In this document: one piece after another, positions 11,615 through 23,479 of the stretch
Layout: each line of letters begins with the position of its first letter
How positions within the stretch are numbered: the first letter of the stretch is position 1
Made by a program: the position numbers and the translations under genes
The notes under the pieces: generated by a model
What the model was told of the DNA's origin: nothing
The model's input: the letters and a program-made list of their open reading frames with translations, nothing else
Database searches by the model: none
Assembly: GCA_028274465.1 (NCBI GenBank)
Contig: CM051455.1
Location: forward strand, 134,512,096 to 134,576,095
Direction of reading: 5' to 3'
Source: Plantago ovata
Lineage: Eukaryota > Streptophyta > Magnoliopsida > Lamiales > Plantaginaceae
Length of the DNA stretch: 64,000 nucleotides

Positions 11615-13929
11615 TTGTGACCTTGACCATTTGTTGACTCGCGCTTAAACTTTATTGAAACTTGTTTTCAATTTTTGTCTTCGGCTTTATTAATTTCTTA
11701 ATCCATACCTTTCGAGAAAGGCTGCTCTTCTTAAAATATCCTCCCTTTTTCAAAATATTCTCAACTTTTGATTATAGGGAATAAGTAAACTAATTTGAAT
11801 TTGTAGGTTAGTGGTAAACTGTATTATACAATACACTACTACTGAGATCAATAGGGTTTAACTTGTATAAATATATCTCGTTAATGGAATGACATATATA
11901 CATATATAGTTGACTTAATCAATCATGTACCAATTTATTCGTGATTAAAGCTACTTGATCATACCTTTTTTACAAGGATTGTAGTTGCACTCCCATATCT
12001 TGCTTAATTTTTCATTTTTAATAATATTAAAGACTTTGGCGATACGGAGTAAAATAGGTACTCAAGTGAAAGAGTGGAGTATCCGTACTTCAAGCCTCTA
12101 TGGAAGAGGTGAACTACCCTCAAGTTGATCGCTTCTATCTACGTTATGAAGCTTAGTTAACAGTCTCTATTGGGGGTGGGAGTGGGAAGTGGTTTGTAGT
12201 GATTACTCCCTAACATTAACATTTGAAACAGTTTTTTTTTTTTTTTTAAAATACTTAAGTAGCTTAGTTCATCAAAATAGTAGATTAATTAGACATCATT
12301 GATCTAAAAGATAGCTCTTTCATTGCCATCATTATCATTAGTTAGAACGGGCTAAATATATATAAATATATATTTGAGTGTGGTGGTAGAAAAAGATCGA
12401 ACATTAGTGATATAAAATCTTAGTAATTTTAGTACAAAAGGAAAAAAACCATTAAAACATCTAGCATAACATAGAACTTGAGGTGACATAGTAAGTGAGA
12501 AAAAAATGCACTTGCAAGGTTTATATTACACGAAATTGCAAAAGATTTACAGACACCCATTAAATGTTAAGGAAGAGATTACTCTTGACCACCTTCGACT
12601 TAATATGTACCTCCTAAATTTTGTCTTTGTCTCTGTTCTTCGGTGTAATTCGTCACGTGAGAGCTAGCAGCCTATAGCTAGTAGTCGGGCGTGGACAGGG
12701 TGCCTGTGCCCAGTTGTAAATAAATAACATATCGATAACGTGAACTTGGATTGAGGCATATTGCAACAAAATGCAACATATAAAGGAATTTTTGCAAGTG
12801 AAAAGAAAAGGAAAAAAGAAATTCACTAGTAGCATTAATACAATTAGGTGATATCGACACGCTACTGGACATGTACATGAAGGAATTATTATTAATTCCG
12901 TTAAAAATGTTCTTTCACATAACAACCAAGTAGGTGCATGGGATAAATAAACTAAGCAATTTGCAACTAATGTTCTTTCTAAACCTAATATTTGATTTTT
13001 TACAGAGTTATAATAGTATTTTGCAATTTTTGTTAATGTATATAGAGCTTCAGGTTTTCTAATAGTGAAGTGAAAAAGAAAGTAATTAGTCCAAGTTCAA
13101 ATCTTACACACCTTGAAAAGCAAAGCGCGATAATAAGATATTAAGAAGATTAAAAAGAGTAAGATTGTGCGCCCAAGCAATATAATGTTCCTTTGACCAC
13201 TGAAGATGGCCCATATAAAGCTTTCTCCATACTGTGTGTAAACTGGTCTTGTTTGCTTAAGCCTTAAGGTACACTTAGTAATTAATTAGTGTGTTTGTGA
13301 TAGGTTAAGTTATTTAAATTATCATGTAATTTAGTTCGGCAAATCTAACTATATCCTATTCCTAAACTATACCATTTATGACTCCATATAAATCTATATC
13401 AACCTTATGTCTCACCAGAATTCGAATCTCCAACCTCTTCTTCCTACTCCATCAACCAAACCACCTTATAACAATATATCTTACATCACTTGTTAAAATG
13501 ATAAGATTAGTGAACTTATATACTTCGACTTTATATCTTATGTTTGACATTTGTTAATTATGAACTTAATTTACGATTGATGTTCGACATTCTATCTATC
13601 GGATATGATCAATTTAATCACTTTGTATGTACATTGCGGGTAGTCATGTGATCAGTTTAGAATTTAGACTACAGTTATGGGCTTTGGTGCATGATAAAGT
13701 GAAAGGGATACAAGTGGGGAAGAAAACGAAATAACAACGATCGAAAACAGTGTGAATGAAAATGGGATGGATTGATTCTCCAAATCCAGAAAAGAACAAA
13801 ACCGGTTATGATAAAATTTAATTTAATAAAATAAGAGAAGATGAAGTGATCTGATATTTACTCTGAAATGAGTCCAAGGTATCAAAGAAGAAGAACTAGT
13901 CCAACTCACGGGTATGCCTGTTTGTTTTT

Positions 13930-14050
13930 ATGGATGGTTAATTGACAATATTCGTATTCATCAACACGATTATGACTCCGTCCGGGATCGAACCTTGCAC
14001 ATCAACTTCATTGCTTCAGTTTCACACCACTGCATCACCTTATGCCTCCC
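13930..14050 (-). mobile_element. degenerate tRNA-type SINE fragment (candidate)
   Basis: The minus strand carries GGTTCGATCCCGGACGGAGT, a B-box (GGTTCGATCCC) followed by GGAGTCATA. The same B-box/GGAGTCATA arrangement occurs in the clear SINE at 43012. The A-box side (GTGATGCAGTGGTGTG) is degenerate and I found no target-site duplication. Confidence 0.3.
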
Positions 14051-14376
14051 TACACTCAACCACGAATAGTATTTGTCGAGAGCATGAGCAAATCTAAATA
14101 ATTTTGGTTTGCATGTTCTCTAGAGGTAATATAGAAAAATAAGGTAATTTTGTTCGACTCAACAAACAAGGAACATCAAAGAAACATGTCTGCATGGTGA
14201 CATTGGACAACTAGAAAGTAAAATAATCGAAACAGTCTCACAGTCTCATAATAGTAGTAACTGACTGTTTTTATGGACGAGTCATTTCATATGAAAACAA
14301 AGGGAAAAACTCATATGATCAAATTCACAAAATATACAACACCTTCCCTTTCAATTATTGTGTCGATCGTATCGGG

Positions 14377-14476
14377 NNNNNNNNNNNNNNNNNNNNNNNN
14401 NNNNNNNNNNNNNNNNNNNNNNNNNNNNNNNNNNNNNNNNNNNNNNNNNNNNNNNNNNNNNNNNNNNNNNNNNNNN
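14377..14476. other. assembly gap (100 N)
   Basis: Exactly 100 unknown bases, the conventional scaffold-gap size, so the true length is not known. Flanks are AT-rich intergenic sequence and do not obviously match each other. Confidence 0.99.
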
Positions 14477-14882
14477 ATTTTATTTTTATAACATTTTATA
14501 CCTTTTTAAGAATTTTTTATAATTATTTAACTAATAAATATTGAATTAGATATTAAATTGTTATATATTGGATAGTTTAGATAGTAAAGTATAACATTTT
14601 AAACTTTAGGTAGGAAAGTGTAAGTTGGATAATAGTTTGGGTATGAAGTGTATTTTTCCTTAGATAAAAGCTAAAACGACAACTAATTGGAGATGTTTTA
14701 AACCCTAAAACGTCAATTATAAAAGAGCCTTAGTTAGTTTTTATATTAAATAAATTTAATTTTTTAACTTAATTCAGTTCATATACTTTTAAGCCAAAAA
14801 AAACATAGAATAGAACTATATAGAAGAAGTAATAATTAAAAGAGAAATGCGGTGTTAGAATTAGAAAATCCAGAGTAGGCAT

Positions 14883-15007
14883 TGAGTTGAAATCAAGAGT
14901 CTAACCTAAAATGAACACCAAGTTGAATCTAGTCTTCTTTGTACATGTTGCACAGTTGCAGCCTTCCAGTTTTACAATGAGTTGAAATCAAGAGTCTAAC
15001 CCAACAT
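14883..15007. repeat. spaced 22-bp direct repeat
   Basis: GAGTTGAAATCAAGAGTCTA followed by ACC occurs at 14883 and again at 14979, both near-identical, with about 75 bp between. It lies about 350 bp upstream of the receptor kinase start. No function is evident. Confidence 0.5.
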
Positions 15008-15341
15008 TTTACAATGACATGGTCCCCACAAATCACAATAAATGCTGGATAATTGTGACTGACTTGTGAGTGAGAGTTACAAAAAAGGAGAACAACTGTT
15101 TGTCTTGTTAATCACATTCATTTAATTATTTGTGTGTGTGATCAAACTTAAAAACTGTTTGTGTGGAATTTATCACAAACAAACAAGCTTTATCATTATC
15201 AATCAATGCTGCTACTAGTACAGTTTATTACTAAAAAAATAAGGAAGAAGTGAAGTACAGTAGTCCACAAGCTAGTCAAAACTCAAAACCCCACCCCCCC
15301 TTCCCTCTACTGGGATTTCTTCTTCTTCTTCTTCTTCTTCA

Positions 15342-18300
15342 ATGGAAGTACAGATGTCATGGGCATTTATGTCTGTACTGGTGTTTCTACAAATGCTACT
15401 TGGTTTAACAACAATGGCTTCTGCTGCTGCTGCTGCTGGTAATTAAACACCCCTTTTCTTGGTCTTGATTTCTTTTATCAGTATTTTTTTTTGGGTTTCT
15501 TGTAATGTGGTTCTTCATAAAGTTTGGTGATTTCTTCTGGACTATTTGGGTTTCTACATTGTTTTTTCTTTTTTTGTCTTTTTGCTGTATATTGTGAATC
15601 TTGCAATTGGGTTGTTGTGAATTTGTGGAAGAAGAGTGCCTCTATAACAATGTGGTAATGCAAGTTTATTGAGAGGACTTAGACATGGGTGCCATTAACT
15701 ATATAGGTCACTAACATTGCAAGGCATTTTCTTGATGCTTGAGATTGTGTTTAAAATCCCTAATTCTGTTCCAAAAGTGATTGTCAGGTGTGTTTGTTTT
15801 CAATTTGTGTTATAATCCCAGTATGGATCTTCTAACTGTCAATGTGCTCACACTCATAAGGTGTAAATTGTAACACTCAAACACATGTTCTTTAATTAGT
15901 GAGTGGCAATCATATGCAGCTAAGCTATGGCCTCTTCCTCAGTAAGGTTTAGATATTTGTTTCTTTCGCAAAACATCAGGAATGGGGATTAACGTCTCGT
16001 AGATCTTCTTCATTGTCTCATCTTATGTTGCTTAGTCAGTTAGTCCTCAGATGTTTTAACCTTTGCCACATGAAAATGTATAGCTAATTTACTCGCTTCT
16101 ACCCCACTGAGTGCCAAAGTGATGCTTGTACAGTTGGTGGCTTTCTTCACTTTGTTTACATGCACGAGTTTACGGGGAGGGCAGAGGAGTATGACCAGTT
16201 CATAATTTTAAATACTGCATCCCTTTTCTATATTTGTGTTTCTGAGGATTTATTAGTGTCTGTTTGCAAATGCTTCCATCATCTATGTGAAAGAAGTGAT
16301 TGCGAGAATCACCTAAAACGGTTTTTTTTAGCTTCTTTTAAGCTGGATAGAACTGATAGAAGCAGAACCAGTTTTTTTGCACTATATTATGCTTATGCCA
16401 TAAAAATGCTAAACTCAGTTTTAACAATCACTTGTAAATACCCACTTAGTTTTGGAGAGGAGAAGATGGAATCTATCTTTGTAAACCACAAAATCCATGG
16501 TTTTACCAGAAATAACATAGTAACTGTTGGAAACTCTCTAGAGAAACGAACTGTAATGAAATCTTACATTTTGTTTGTTTCATCATCTCTTTGCAGATTG
16601 CCCATTAGACTTGAGCAGGTCTAATCTTACACTGGCTGCATCACTGTGCTCCAATCGAGAAGAGAGAGCAAAGTGTTGCCGTTACATTAACACTTTAATT
16701 GCCATTTCAGTCTCCCAGTACGCAAATGCGACGAGTAATTTGGGAGTGACATCTGATTTATCTGACATTTGCCTCAATTCCATATCTAGAACTTTTGATC
16801 TCTACGGAGTATCAAGAAATGCAACGGCTTCCTGCGGTTTTGGGACAAAAATCATAGTAAACTATGAATGTCAAGGTCGATCAACTGTCAACCAGATGCT
16901 GCAGTCTCCTAAATTTAGTAATGTTACTGAAAATTGCAAAGCGCCACTTTCTGGAGGCAATCCTTGTCGAAAGTGCTTAAACGCTGGTATCTTGTATCTA
17001 CGGAACTTATTAGGGCCAGTCAATAATGTGACACTAAGTACTTGTAGGGATGCAACCTTTACTGCTCTTGCAAGCCAAGTTGATTATATGGAGGTTATTG
17101 ACATAGCAAGCTGCTTTTTCGGGGTTCAAGAGCTGTTTACTCCTCCAGGTATATTAGTTGATAAAGCATACCATCCCTATGTTTTGCCTTCATATGAGAG
17201 TAGTTAACTTGCATTTTTTATACATGAGATTTGGGAGGCTGTTCATCGATTGGCTGCAGTTTTTCAATTTCAATTTTACTTTTGACTTTATAATGTTCAA
17301 GTATGAGGGATCCCGTATCATCTAGACTGTCATCCTGGACTCATTATTTAACAAGACCTTCTAAGGGGACGGGATCTCGAATTTAACATTATGTCATTTT
17401 GTGATTTCCGTACCTTAGTAGATCTTTTTGGAATGAATAATAATGAATGAGCTGAATCTAATTATAACAGGGCGTCATCTCAGTAACTTTTTATGCGTAT
17501 CTCAGGGTCAAATCTTCAGCCTCCTGTTGCTGAGAGCCCAACTCAGCTTTCATTGAGTGCTCCTGCAATTGGAAATCACCGTTCTCATCATCTCACAGTG
17601 ATCGTAGGAATTGGTCTTGCAGTCTCAGCATTTGCTATTGCAATGTTGCCAGTCTTGACTGTCCTCATCCGTAGGAAAAAGAGAGAGCTTGATGATACTG
17701 ATGAAAATCACGAGACACCCAGAAAAAGCATTCCTCTTCCTACAAGGAAATTTCAAGATGGTAATTTCTTGTTTCTTCTCAAGTTTATTGCTGAACGAAT
17801 TTTTTATCATTATGGTCTATACTACACCCGCCTTGAGTTCATGCACAAATAATTGTCAGGGAAGTTAAGATGGATATCCTAATTTATTGTTTCCTGCAAA
17901 TTCCGTGAAGGTCCGCCCTGTATGTTCAGAAAATTTAATTACAAAGAGACAAAGAAGGCTACAAAAGACTTTAGCACTGTTATTGGTGAAGGAGGATTTG
18001 GGATTGTGTACAAAGCTGAGTTTCAGGATGGTCTAGTCGCTGCAGTGAAGCGGATGAGCAAAGTTTCGGAGCAGGCTGAAGAAGACTTCTGCCGAGAACT
18101 AGAGCTCCTTGCTCGATTGCACCATCGGCATCTAGTTTCTCTGAGGGGTTTCTGTATTGAAAAGCATGAAAGGTAACTAGTATTTCCTTATTTCCGTCAG
18201 ATATGAGCTTTTCTCAGAATCGGAGTATAATTTGTTTTATTACAGGTTTCTAATCTATGAATTTATGGCGAATGGAAGCTTGAAAGATCATCTTCACAGT

Positions 18301-19681
18301 ATGTCTCATTGTTTATTTTTTTCTTTCTAATTTACATTTTCATCTCCGCTCAAAGCGAAAGGGCATCTCATTTAGTAATTATCTGAGTTTGTATGATCAG
18401 CACCAGGTAGAACTCCTTTGAGCTGGCGTACGAGAATTCAAATTGCAATCGATGTTGCTAATGCACTGGTAAAGTTTGAGGGTTATAAACGTTTTTTAAA
18501 GTCCATCTCTGTCTTCTAATGAATATGATCCAAGAGTATGATACTGTCAATTTCTTGTGCAGGAATACCTTCATTTCTATTGCGACCCTCCTTTATGCCA
18601 TAGAGACATCAAATCGAGCAATATTTTACTGGACGAACATTTTGTAGCAAAGGTGATGGGCAAATAGTTATTATCGATAAGAATTGTTACAAACTTCGTT
18701 GTACTCTCCGAATCTGAAAGACATTGTCATTCAGGTTGCTGATTTTGGCCTAACACATGCTTCAAAAGATGGCTCCATATGTTTTGAACCTGTTAACACA
18801 GAAATACGGGGAACTCCAGGTTTGTACTTCGTAGCAGTCTTCATATGCACCCTTCGACTTCAGTTTCCTGTTTAGAGAGAAAGTTTCCAACCAGGCTTGT
18901 AAATGTGATTGTCATCATGTTTTCAATTTCGTGCAAAATGTCAGGCGTGGAAACTAGAGATTCACGCACAATGCTGATTTCGTGCATAAAACGATACTAG
19001 TTTTTTGTCTGTCAATCATTCTCACATCGAGCTTAGACATGACAATTCATGTTAAAAAATCCTAAATGAGTGTTTTCCAACTGATTGGTTTGATCATTTC
19101 AACTTCAAATGAAACTATACTCTGGGACAATAATAGTTCAAATCTGTTTTCCAGGGTATATGGATCCGGAGTACGTGATAACGCATGAGCTCACAGAAAA
19201 GAGCGATATTTACAGTTATGGAATTGTTCTGCTAGAGCTGATAACCGGAAGACGAGCTATTCAAGATAACAAGAACCTGGTTGAGTGGTCTCAATCATAT
19301 TTGACCCCAGAATCAAGAATCACCGAGCTTGTAGACCCAAATCTTAGTGATACTTTCGACCTTGACCAACTTCAAACCGCTGTGACAATAGTGAGATGGT
19401 GTACTCAGAGAGAAGGAAGAGACAGGCCTTCGATTAAGCAAGTTATAAGGCTTTTGTACGAAAGTTGTGATCCATTGCTCAGTGGCTTTGTTGAAGCTGT
19501 TGAAGATGAAGAATTTGAAGAAAATGGAAGTAGGGTCAGGAAAAGCAGAGGGAAGAACATGTACAGTGGGGATCCTCGGTGTCTAGCTTCGTCTTCAAGC
19601 ACAAATCGATCATATTGCAGCCGGAGCTTCCTTCTTGAATCTGGCTCACCCTGGTCACCTAATGATATGCCATCTTTCTGA
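15342..19681 (+). CDS. SPARK-domain receptor-like protein kinase (At1g49730-like)
   Basis: Single-pass plasma-membrane receptor kinase. Exons: 15342-15435, 16597-17148, 17506-17760, 17911-18172, 18246-18298, 18401-18468, 18563-18652, 18735-18819, 19155-19681; all phases agree. Exon 1 encodes the signal peptide, ending in a polyalanine run from (GCT)n. Exon 2 holds the cysteine-rich SPARK-type ectodomain ([46 protein letters not shown]) with several N-glycosylation sites. Exon 3 has the membrane helix ([20 protein letters not shown]) and a basic stop-transfer. The kinase is complete: [50 protein letters not shown] and [17 protein letters not shown]. It looks catalytically competent. A serine-rich tail follows. 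Intron 1 is 1.16 kb. The leader has a (CTT)n tract at 15319-15340. SPARK-domain kinases include arbuscular-mycorrhiza ARK/SPK proteins, but this ligand and role are unknown. Confidence 0.92.
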
Positions 19682-21183
19682 AGGCTATAAGCCCTCTTGA
19701 GCAAGGCAAATTCATGTTCAAGAGTTGAGATTCTGGTGGTGCCTTTTGATAGTTTCCACTCCTCGTGACGAAATTAAACGCAATTTCTTATTTATTGGTT
19801 GAGTTTAGATAGAAAAGGCTCGAGAGTTTAGATGACACATTTGTCAAGAGCTTAAAGAACTGTAAACCTTTTGATGATGCCTTTATTTATAAACAAGCAT
19901 CACTCTGTACAATTTATTTGTCTAAGAAAATTAAAACTGATATAATAGTCACAAATGCATTGTCAAAGCTCATCTATCCTGGAACCAAATCCACACCAGG
20001 TTACACAATAACAAACATTAAGCAGAAAATTCAGCACATGAGAAGAATCTTGCAGAAACCTTATTACCCTTTGCACTTGGCTCCCCACAAGATGCAGCTC
20101 ACTCCCTCACCAAGTGAAGAATCTGCAGAAACTAGCTTTGACATTAAGAAAGGGAAACAACCTTCGTCATGGAGGATCTTTTGCCATGTCTTCTCCAACT
20201 TGTCCATACAGAGCATAGGGCATCACATGTGAACTGCATTGCTAAAAATTGCAGTCAAGTACACAAGGATATGGGAGGGAAAAGTGCATCGGTCCCTCAT
20301 GCTACAGACACATTCCATGGGTAATGAATGACTTCACTAGACCTTGGATCACAAGAAGCTTTATAAATCTGGTCATCAGAAGCCAAAACTTTTCTTTGGT
20401 AACAAATGTTCAATAGCAAGTCATGGATCTTTCTTCTCCATAGCAATCTGCAGGACAAAATGAGTTACTTCAAGTGAAAGAAAACAATTTGCTTAAGCAA
20501 AGCCAAAGATGAGCAATTTTGGAAATATTACAAATTTACAACCATCTTGCCTTGCTGATAATCTTATAATCAAGCCTCAAGGCCAGTTTATCCTAAAAAC
20601 ACTACAAATATCTTCTCTAAAAATACTCAAATCTATCGTTCATTCGCTTCCCATCTTGCATCAAGTACAGTTCACAAAAAATAAACATGATAACATCTCT
20701 ATACATCACTATTTGTTGACATTATGTGCCATTTAATGGATCAGGAAAATAAGTTCATGAAATGGAAAGTTGGAAACTCTTCAAGCAATATAAACTGCCC
20801 AAACAGGAAACTCAAGAAGCACCACATAAGGCCATAAAGTGGTCAAGACAAGGCTAACTTAGGGAGAAGAACAGTAAGAAAGCAAGTTCCTCTTTCCTTA
20901 GACTACTTAACCAAAGAAAATAGTTTTAAAAGCAAAAATACAGCCAGTACAAATAACACCATGTAATGATGTAAGTACAAATAACTCAATGTACAGAGAT
21001 ATCACCATTTCCAGTTGATCACTTGATTAACAGTTAATACACATTATACAGCACAGAGTACAAACAACATGTAAGGAAGAAGCGGAAGAACCCATAAAGA
21101 TGAGGAATCAATTCGCCTACCTCAAGATTATGATAGGAATGAAATGAGATTTCAAGAAATCAATTGCCAAAGCAGACCTCCTT

Positions 21184-22749
21184 CTAGGCACCAACAGCAA
21201 CAAGGAACTTTCTTTTACTTACGGGCTCTTCGTGTAACACCACTACATCTCTCACCTTGTCTAGTAGTTCCTCTAAATGATTTACCCCAAAGCTCGGATA
21301 ATCCAATTGCCTTTTGTATCTTTGCTGGTATATTGCCTCAAAACCACCGATGAAAATTCGACAAGAGTAGCTCACCAGCATCTCTTGAAGCTCAACTTTG
21401 AACTTGTCCAGGCTCTGGTCAATACTTCGAGAGCTATCAACCATTACCGTGTTAGATCCCTCTCCCCTAACATAACCATTTTCACCAGAACCCACTCTGT
21501 CTTCATCGGAATCTGAAGAACCAGTTATATTTGTGTCGATGTTGACTTCATGAAATCCTTTCCCATTTTTATCGTCTCTTCTTGCCAGAATCACTTTAGG
21601 AGCAACTGGTTCAGGTTTTGAGCAACCGAGGCAAACAAACCTCCTATTCCCTTTTCCCTCTATAGAAATCTCATCAGCCATCTTCTGAAGAAGATGCACC
21701 AGCTTAAGGGCACCATATTCAGAAACATAAAGAGGCCTCCCGTAAGTTTTCTGATACTCAGAAGGAAGACGGAGCAGAGGCAAACTCCCGCCCGATGATT
21801 CAAGCAACTTTACTAGTTGGCCTTTCAAACCATTTAAATCCCCTGGTTGTACCCAAGATAAATCATCCTGATCACATTGAGAAAAGTTTCCTGTAGGAAC
21901 TTCTGTTGAAGCAGTTGGAAGGCTGTAAGATCTGGAAGATGCAGGATTTTGGGCCATAAACCCTGAGTTACTGCTAAATTCTGATTGGGAATGTGATACC
22001 ATTGAAAAATCTCTCGTGCTGTAACAGTTTTTGGAAACACCCCTGTAAACAATCGATTCTTCCTCGCCCTGACCCTCCACATTGCCATTAATTTGATACC
22101 CTGACGAATATCCTGTAGGTTCTGCTGGAGCTGGACGAGGAATTGTTGCCCTAGGAGGTACAAAACCTATCCCACGAGCAACACTAGGCCAATCCCAAAC
22201 AAACCTGCCCGCATTACATAGGGCAGACGACACCCCAACCCCAGATGGAATAACAAGAATCACCGTGTACCCTCTTTGACCAAGAATATGCAACGCAGGT
22301 GCAAAATCAACATCTCCAGAGATCAGCATGATGGATGACGGTGGATGATTGTCGAGCGCAAAAAGGAACATGTCCACCAATATTGCCTTGTCAGCTGCAT
22401 CTTTCCGACCATTCGGCACGTCTATGAGCTTCACACCTGTCCTCTGGCAACCTTCTCTCAGACGCCTCGGGAAAGCATTAAAATCTCCATACGCAGAAAA
22501 CATCGTGACAGCCCCATCTATAACAGGATGAACCCTCAAAGCCATCCTAATGTTACCAGCCACGTCCTCAGGACGCACGTCACTCGGAACAGGGCAGTTC
22601 TCAATGTCCCAGAGAATAACCACAGGACCCTGCTCAGAGCTCCTAACTTGACGTGGAGCGTTTGGCGAGGTTGCCACATGCTTCGAACCTTGCTCAGAAA
22701 GTTCTGCTGCAGATCCTAATGACATAGAATACCTACCTGAGCTCGACAT
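21184..22749 (-). CDS. NYN/LOTUS-domain (MARF1/limkain-b1-like) putative RNA-binding endonuclease
   Basis: Intronless reading frame of 521 residues from the ATG at 22749 (a GTG just before it is not the start). The N-terminal NYN/PIN-like nuclease domain spans about residues 40-195, with acidic signature residues in VVILWDIENCPVP and ISGDVDFAPALHILGQRGY. An OST-HTH/LOTUS-like module lies at about 300-375 (LKGQLVKLLESSGGSLPLLR ... YGALKLVHLL), and a second lies near the C-terminus (ELQEMLVSYSCRIFIGGFEA ... LEELLDKV). Animal MARF1 has the same NYN plus LOTUS plan and degrades RNA; plant members are poorly characterised. A 5' UTR intron probably runs 22787-23220 (CCG|GTAAGT ... AACAG|GATATA). 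A 3' UTR intron is possible at about 20450-21120 (GAG|GTAGGC ... CTGCAG|ATTGC). Most of 19690-21180 would then be this gene's 3' end. Confidence 0.88.
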   Translation of the reverse strand: MSSSGRYSMSLGSAAELSEQGSKHVATSPNAPRQVRSSEQGPVVILWDIENCPVPSDVRPEDVAGNIRMALRVHPVIDGAVTMFSAYGDFNAFPRRLREGCQRTGVKLIDVPNGRKDAADKAILVDMFLFALDNHPPSSIMLISGDVDFAPALHILGQRGYTVILVIPSGVGVSSALCNAGRFVWDWPSVARGIGFVPPRATIPRPAPAEPTGYSSGYQINGNVEGQGEEESIVYRGVSKNCYSTRDFSMVSHSQSEFSSNSGFMAQNPASSRSYSLPTASTEVPTGNFSQCDQDDLSWVQPGDLNGLKGQLVKLLESSGGSLPLLRLPSEYQKTYGRPLYVSEYGALKLVHLLQKMADEISIEGKGNRRFVCLGCSKPEPVAPKVILARRDDKNGKGFHEVNIDTNITGSSDSDEDRVGSGENGYVRGEGSNTVMVDSSRSIDQSLDKFKVELQEMLVSYSCRIFIGGFEAIYQQRYKRQLDYPSFGVNHLEELLDKVRDVVVLHEEPVSKRKFLVAVGA

Positions 22750-23479
22750 CACGTTCCGGGTGGTCCAAATGACTGATCAATATATCCTGTTACCAGACAA
22801 AAGAATTGAGCTAAACAAGATGGTTCTTTATACAACATTCAATTTGAATGATCAAAAGCCCATCAACCATAGAAGCTTAAAACATATATCCTTTATGTAA
22901 TCTATCAAAGCAATTGATTGAACTAAAACACAATTTCCATAAATTGGGTCTTACAAACTAAAAACACAATAGAATTACAACAATTGATCAGTTCAATTCT
23001 AAGAAATCCAGATACTTAAACTAAAACACAATTTCCCTAAATTGGCTCTAATAAACTGAAAAACAGTGATAAAAACTAAATATCCATAAAAAAATAGATT
23101 GAACAATAACAAGATAGTGAAAAAATGATTGTATTGTTGAGTGAACAATTCGATCGAAAGCCCTAATATAGTGCAAGATTGAAATTTTATCCGAAAAAAG
23201 GATTAATGGAAAGATACTTACCGGTATTTTGAATCGAAAGGGAGTTTGATAGTTAGAGCAGAGATACAGCAGCTAACTGAGATGATAATTAATTTGTGGG
23301 TTTTGTGGATACGGCGGCGATCGATCGGAAGGAGGTGGAGAGAGTTGCTGCGGAATTTGGGATTGACGAAGTGGAGAAATTTTGCGTACTTTTTTATATT
23401 TATATTTATATTTATATTATATTTTAATTTAATCAGAATCCGTATGAATCTATACATAGACCGACACATACACCATATT

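Larger units (their letters stand above)
11640..15300. other. long intergenic region, no gene seen
   Basis: About 3.6 kb of AT-rich DNA with homopolymer runs (for example poly-T at 12233), short open frames without homology, a SINE-like scrap (13930-14050) and an assembly gap. A short reading frame crossing the gap is an artefact of the N run. I find no supported gene. Confidence 0.6.

Noticed and set aside
14273-14491. Open frame crossing the assembly gap
   Set aside because: Its length comes from the run of N; the flanks are not protein-like.
16160-16624. 154-codon plus-strand frame in intron 1 of the receptor kinase
   Set aside because: It ends in the true exon 2 acceptor but has no family features, and it disagrees in frame with the SPARK domain.
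22345-22719. Plus-strand open frames opposite the NYN/LOTUS gene
   Set aside because: They are antisense shadows of a well-supported coding region.
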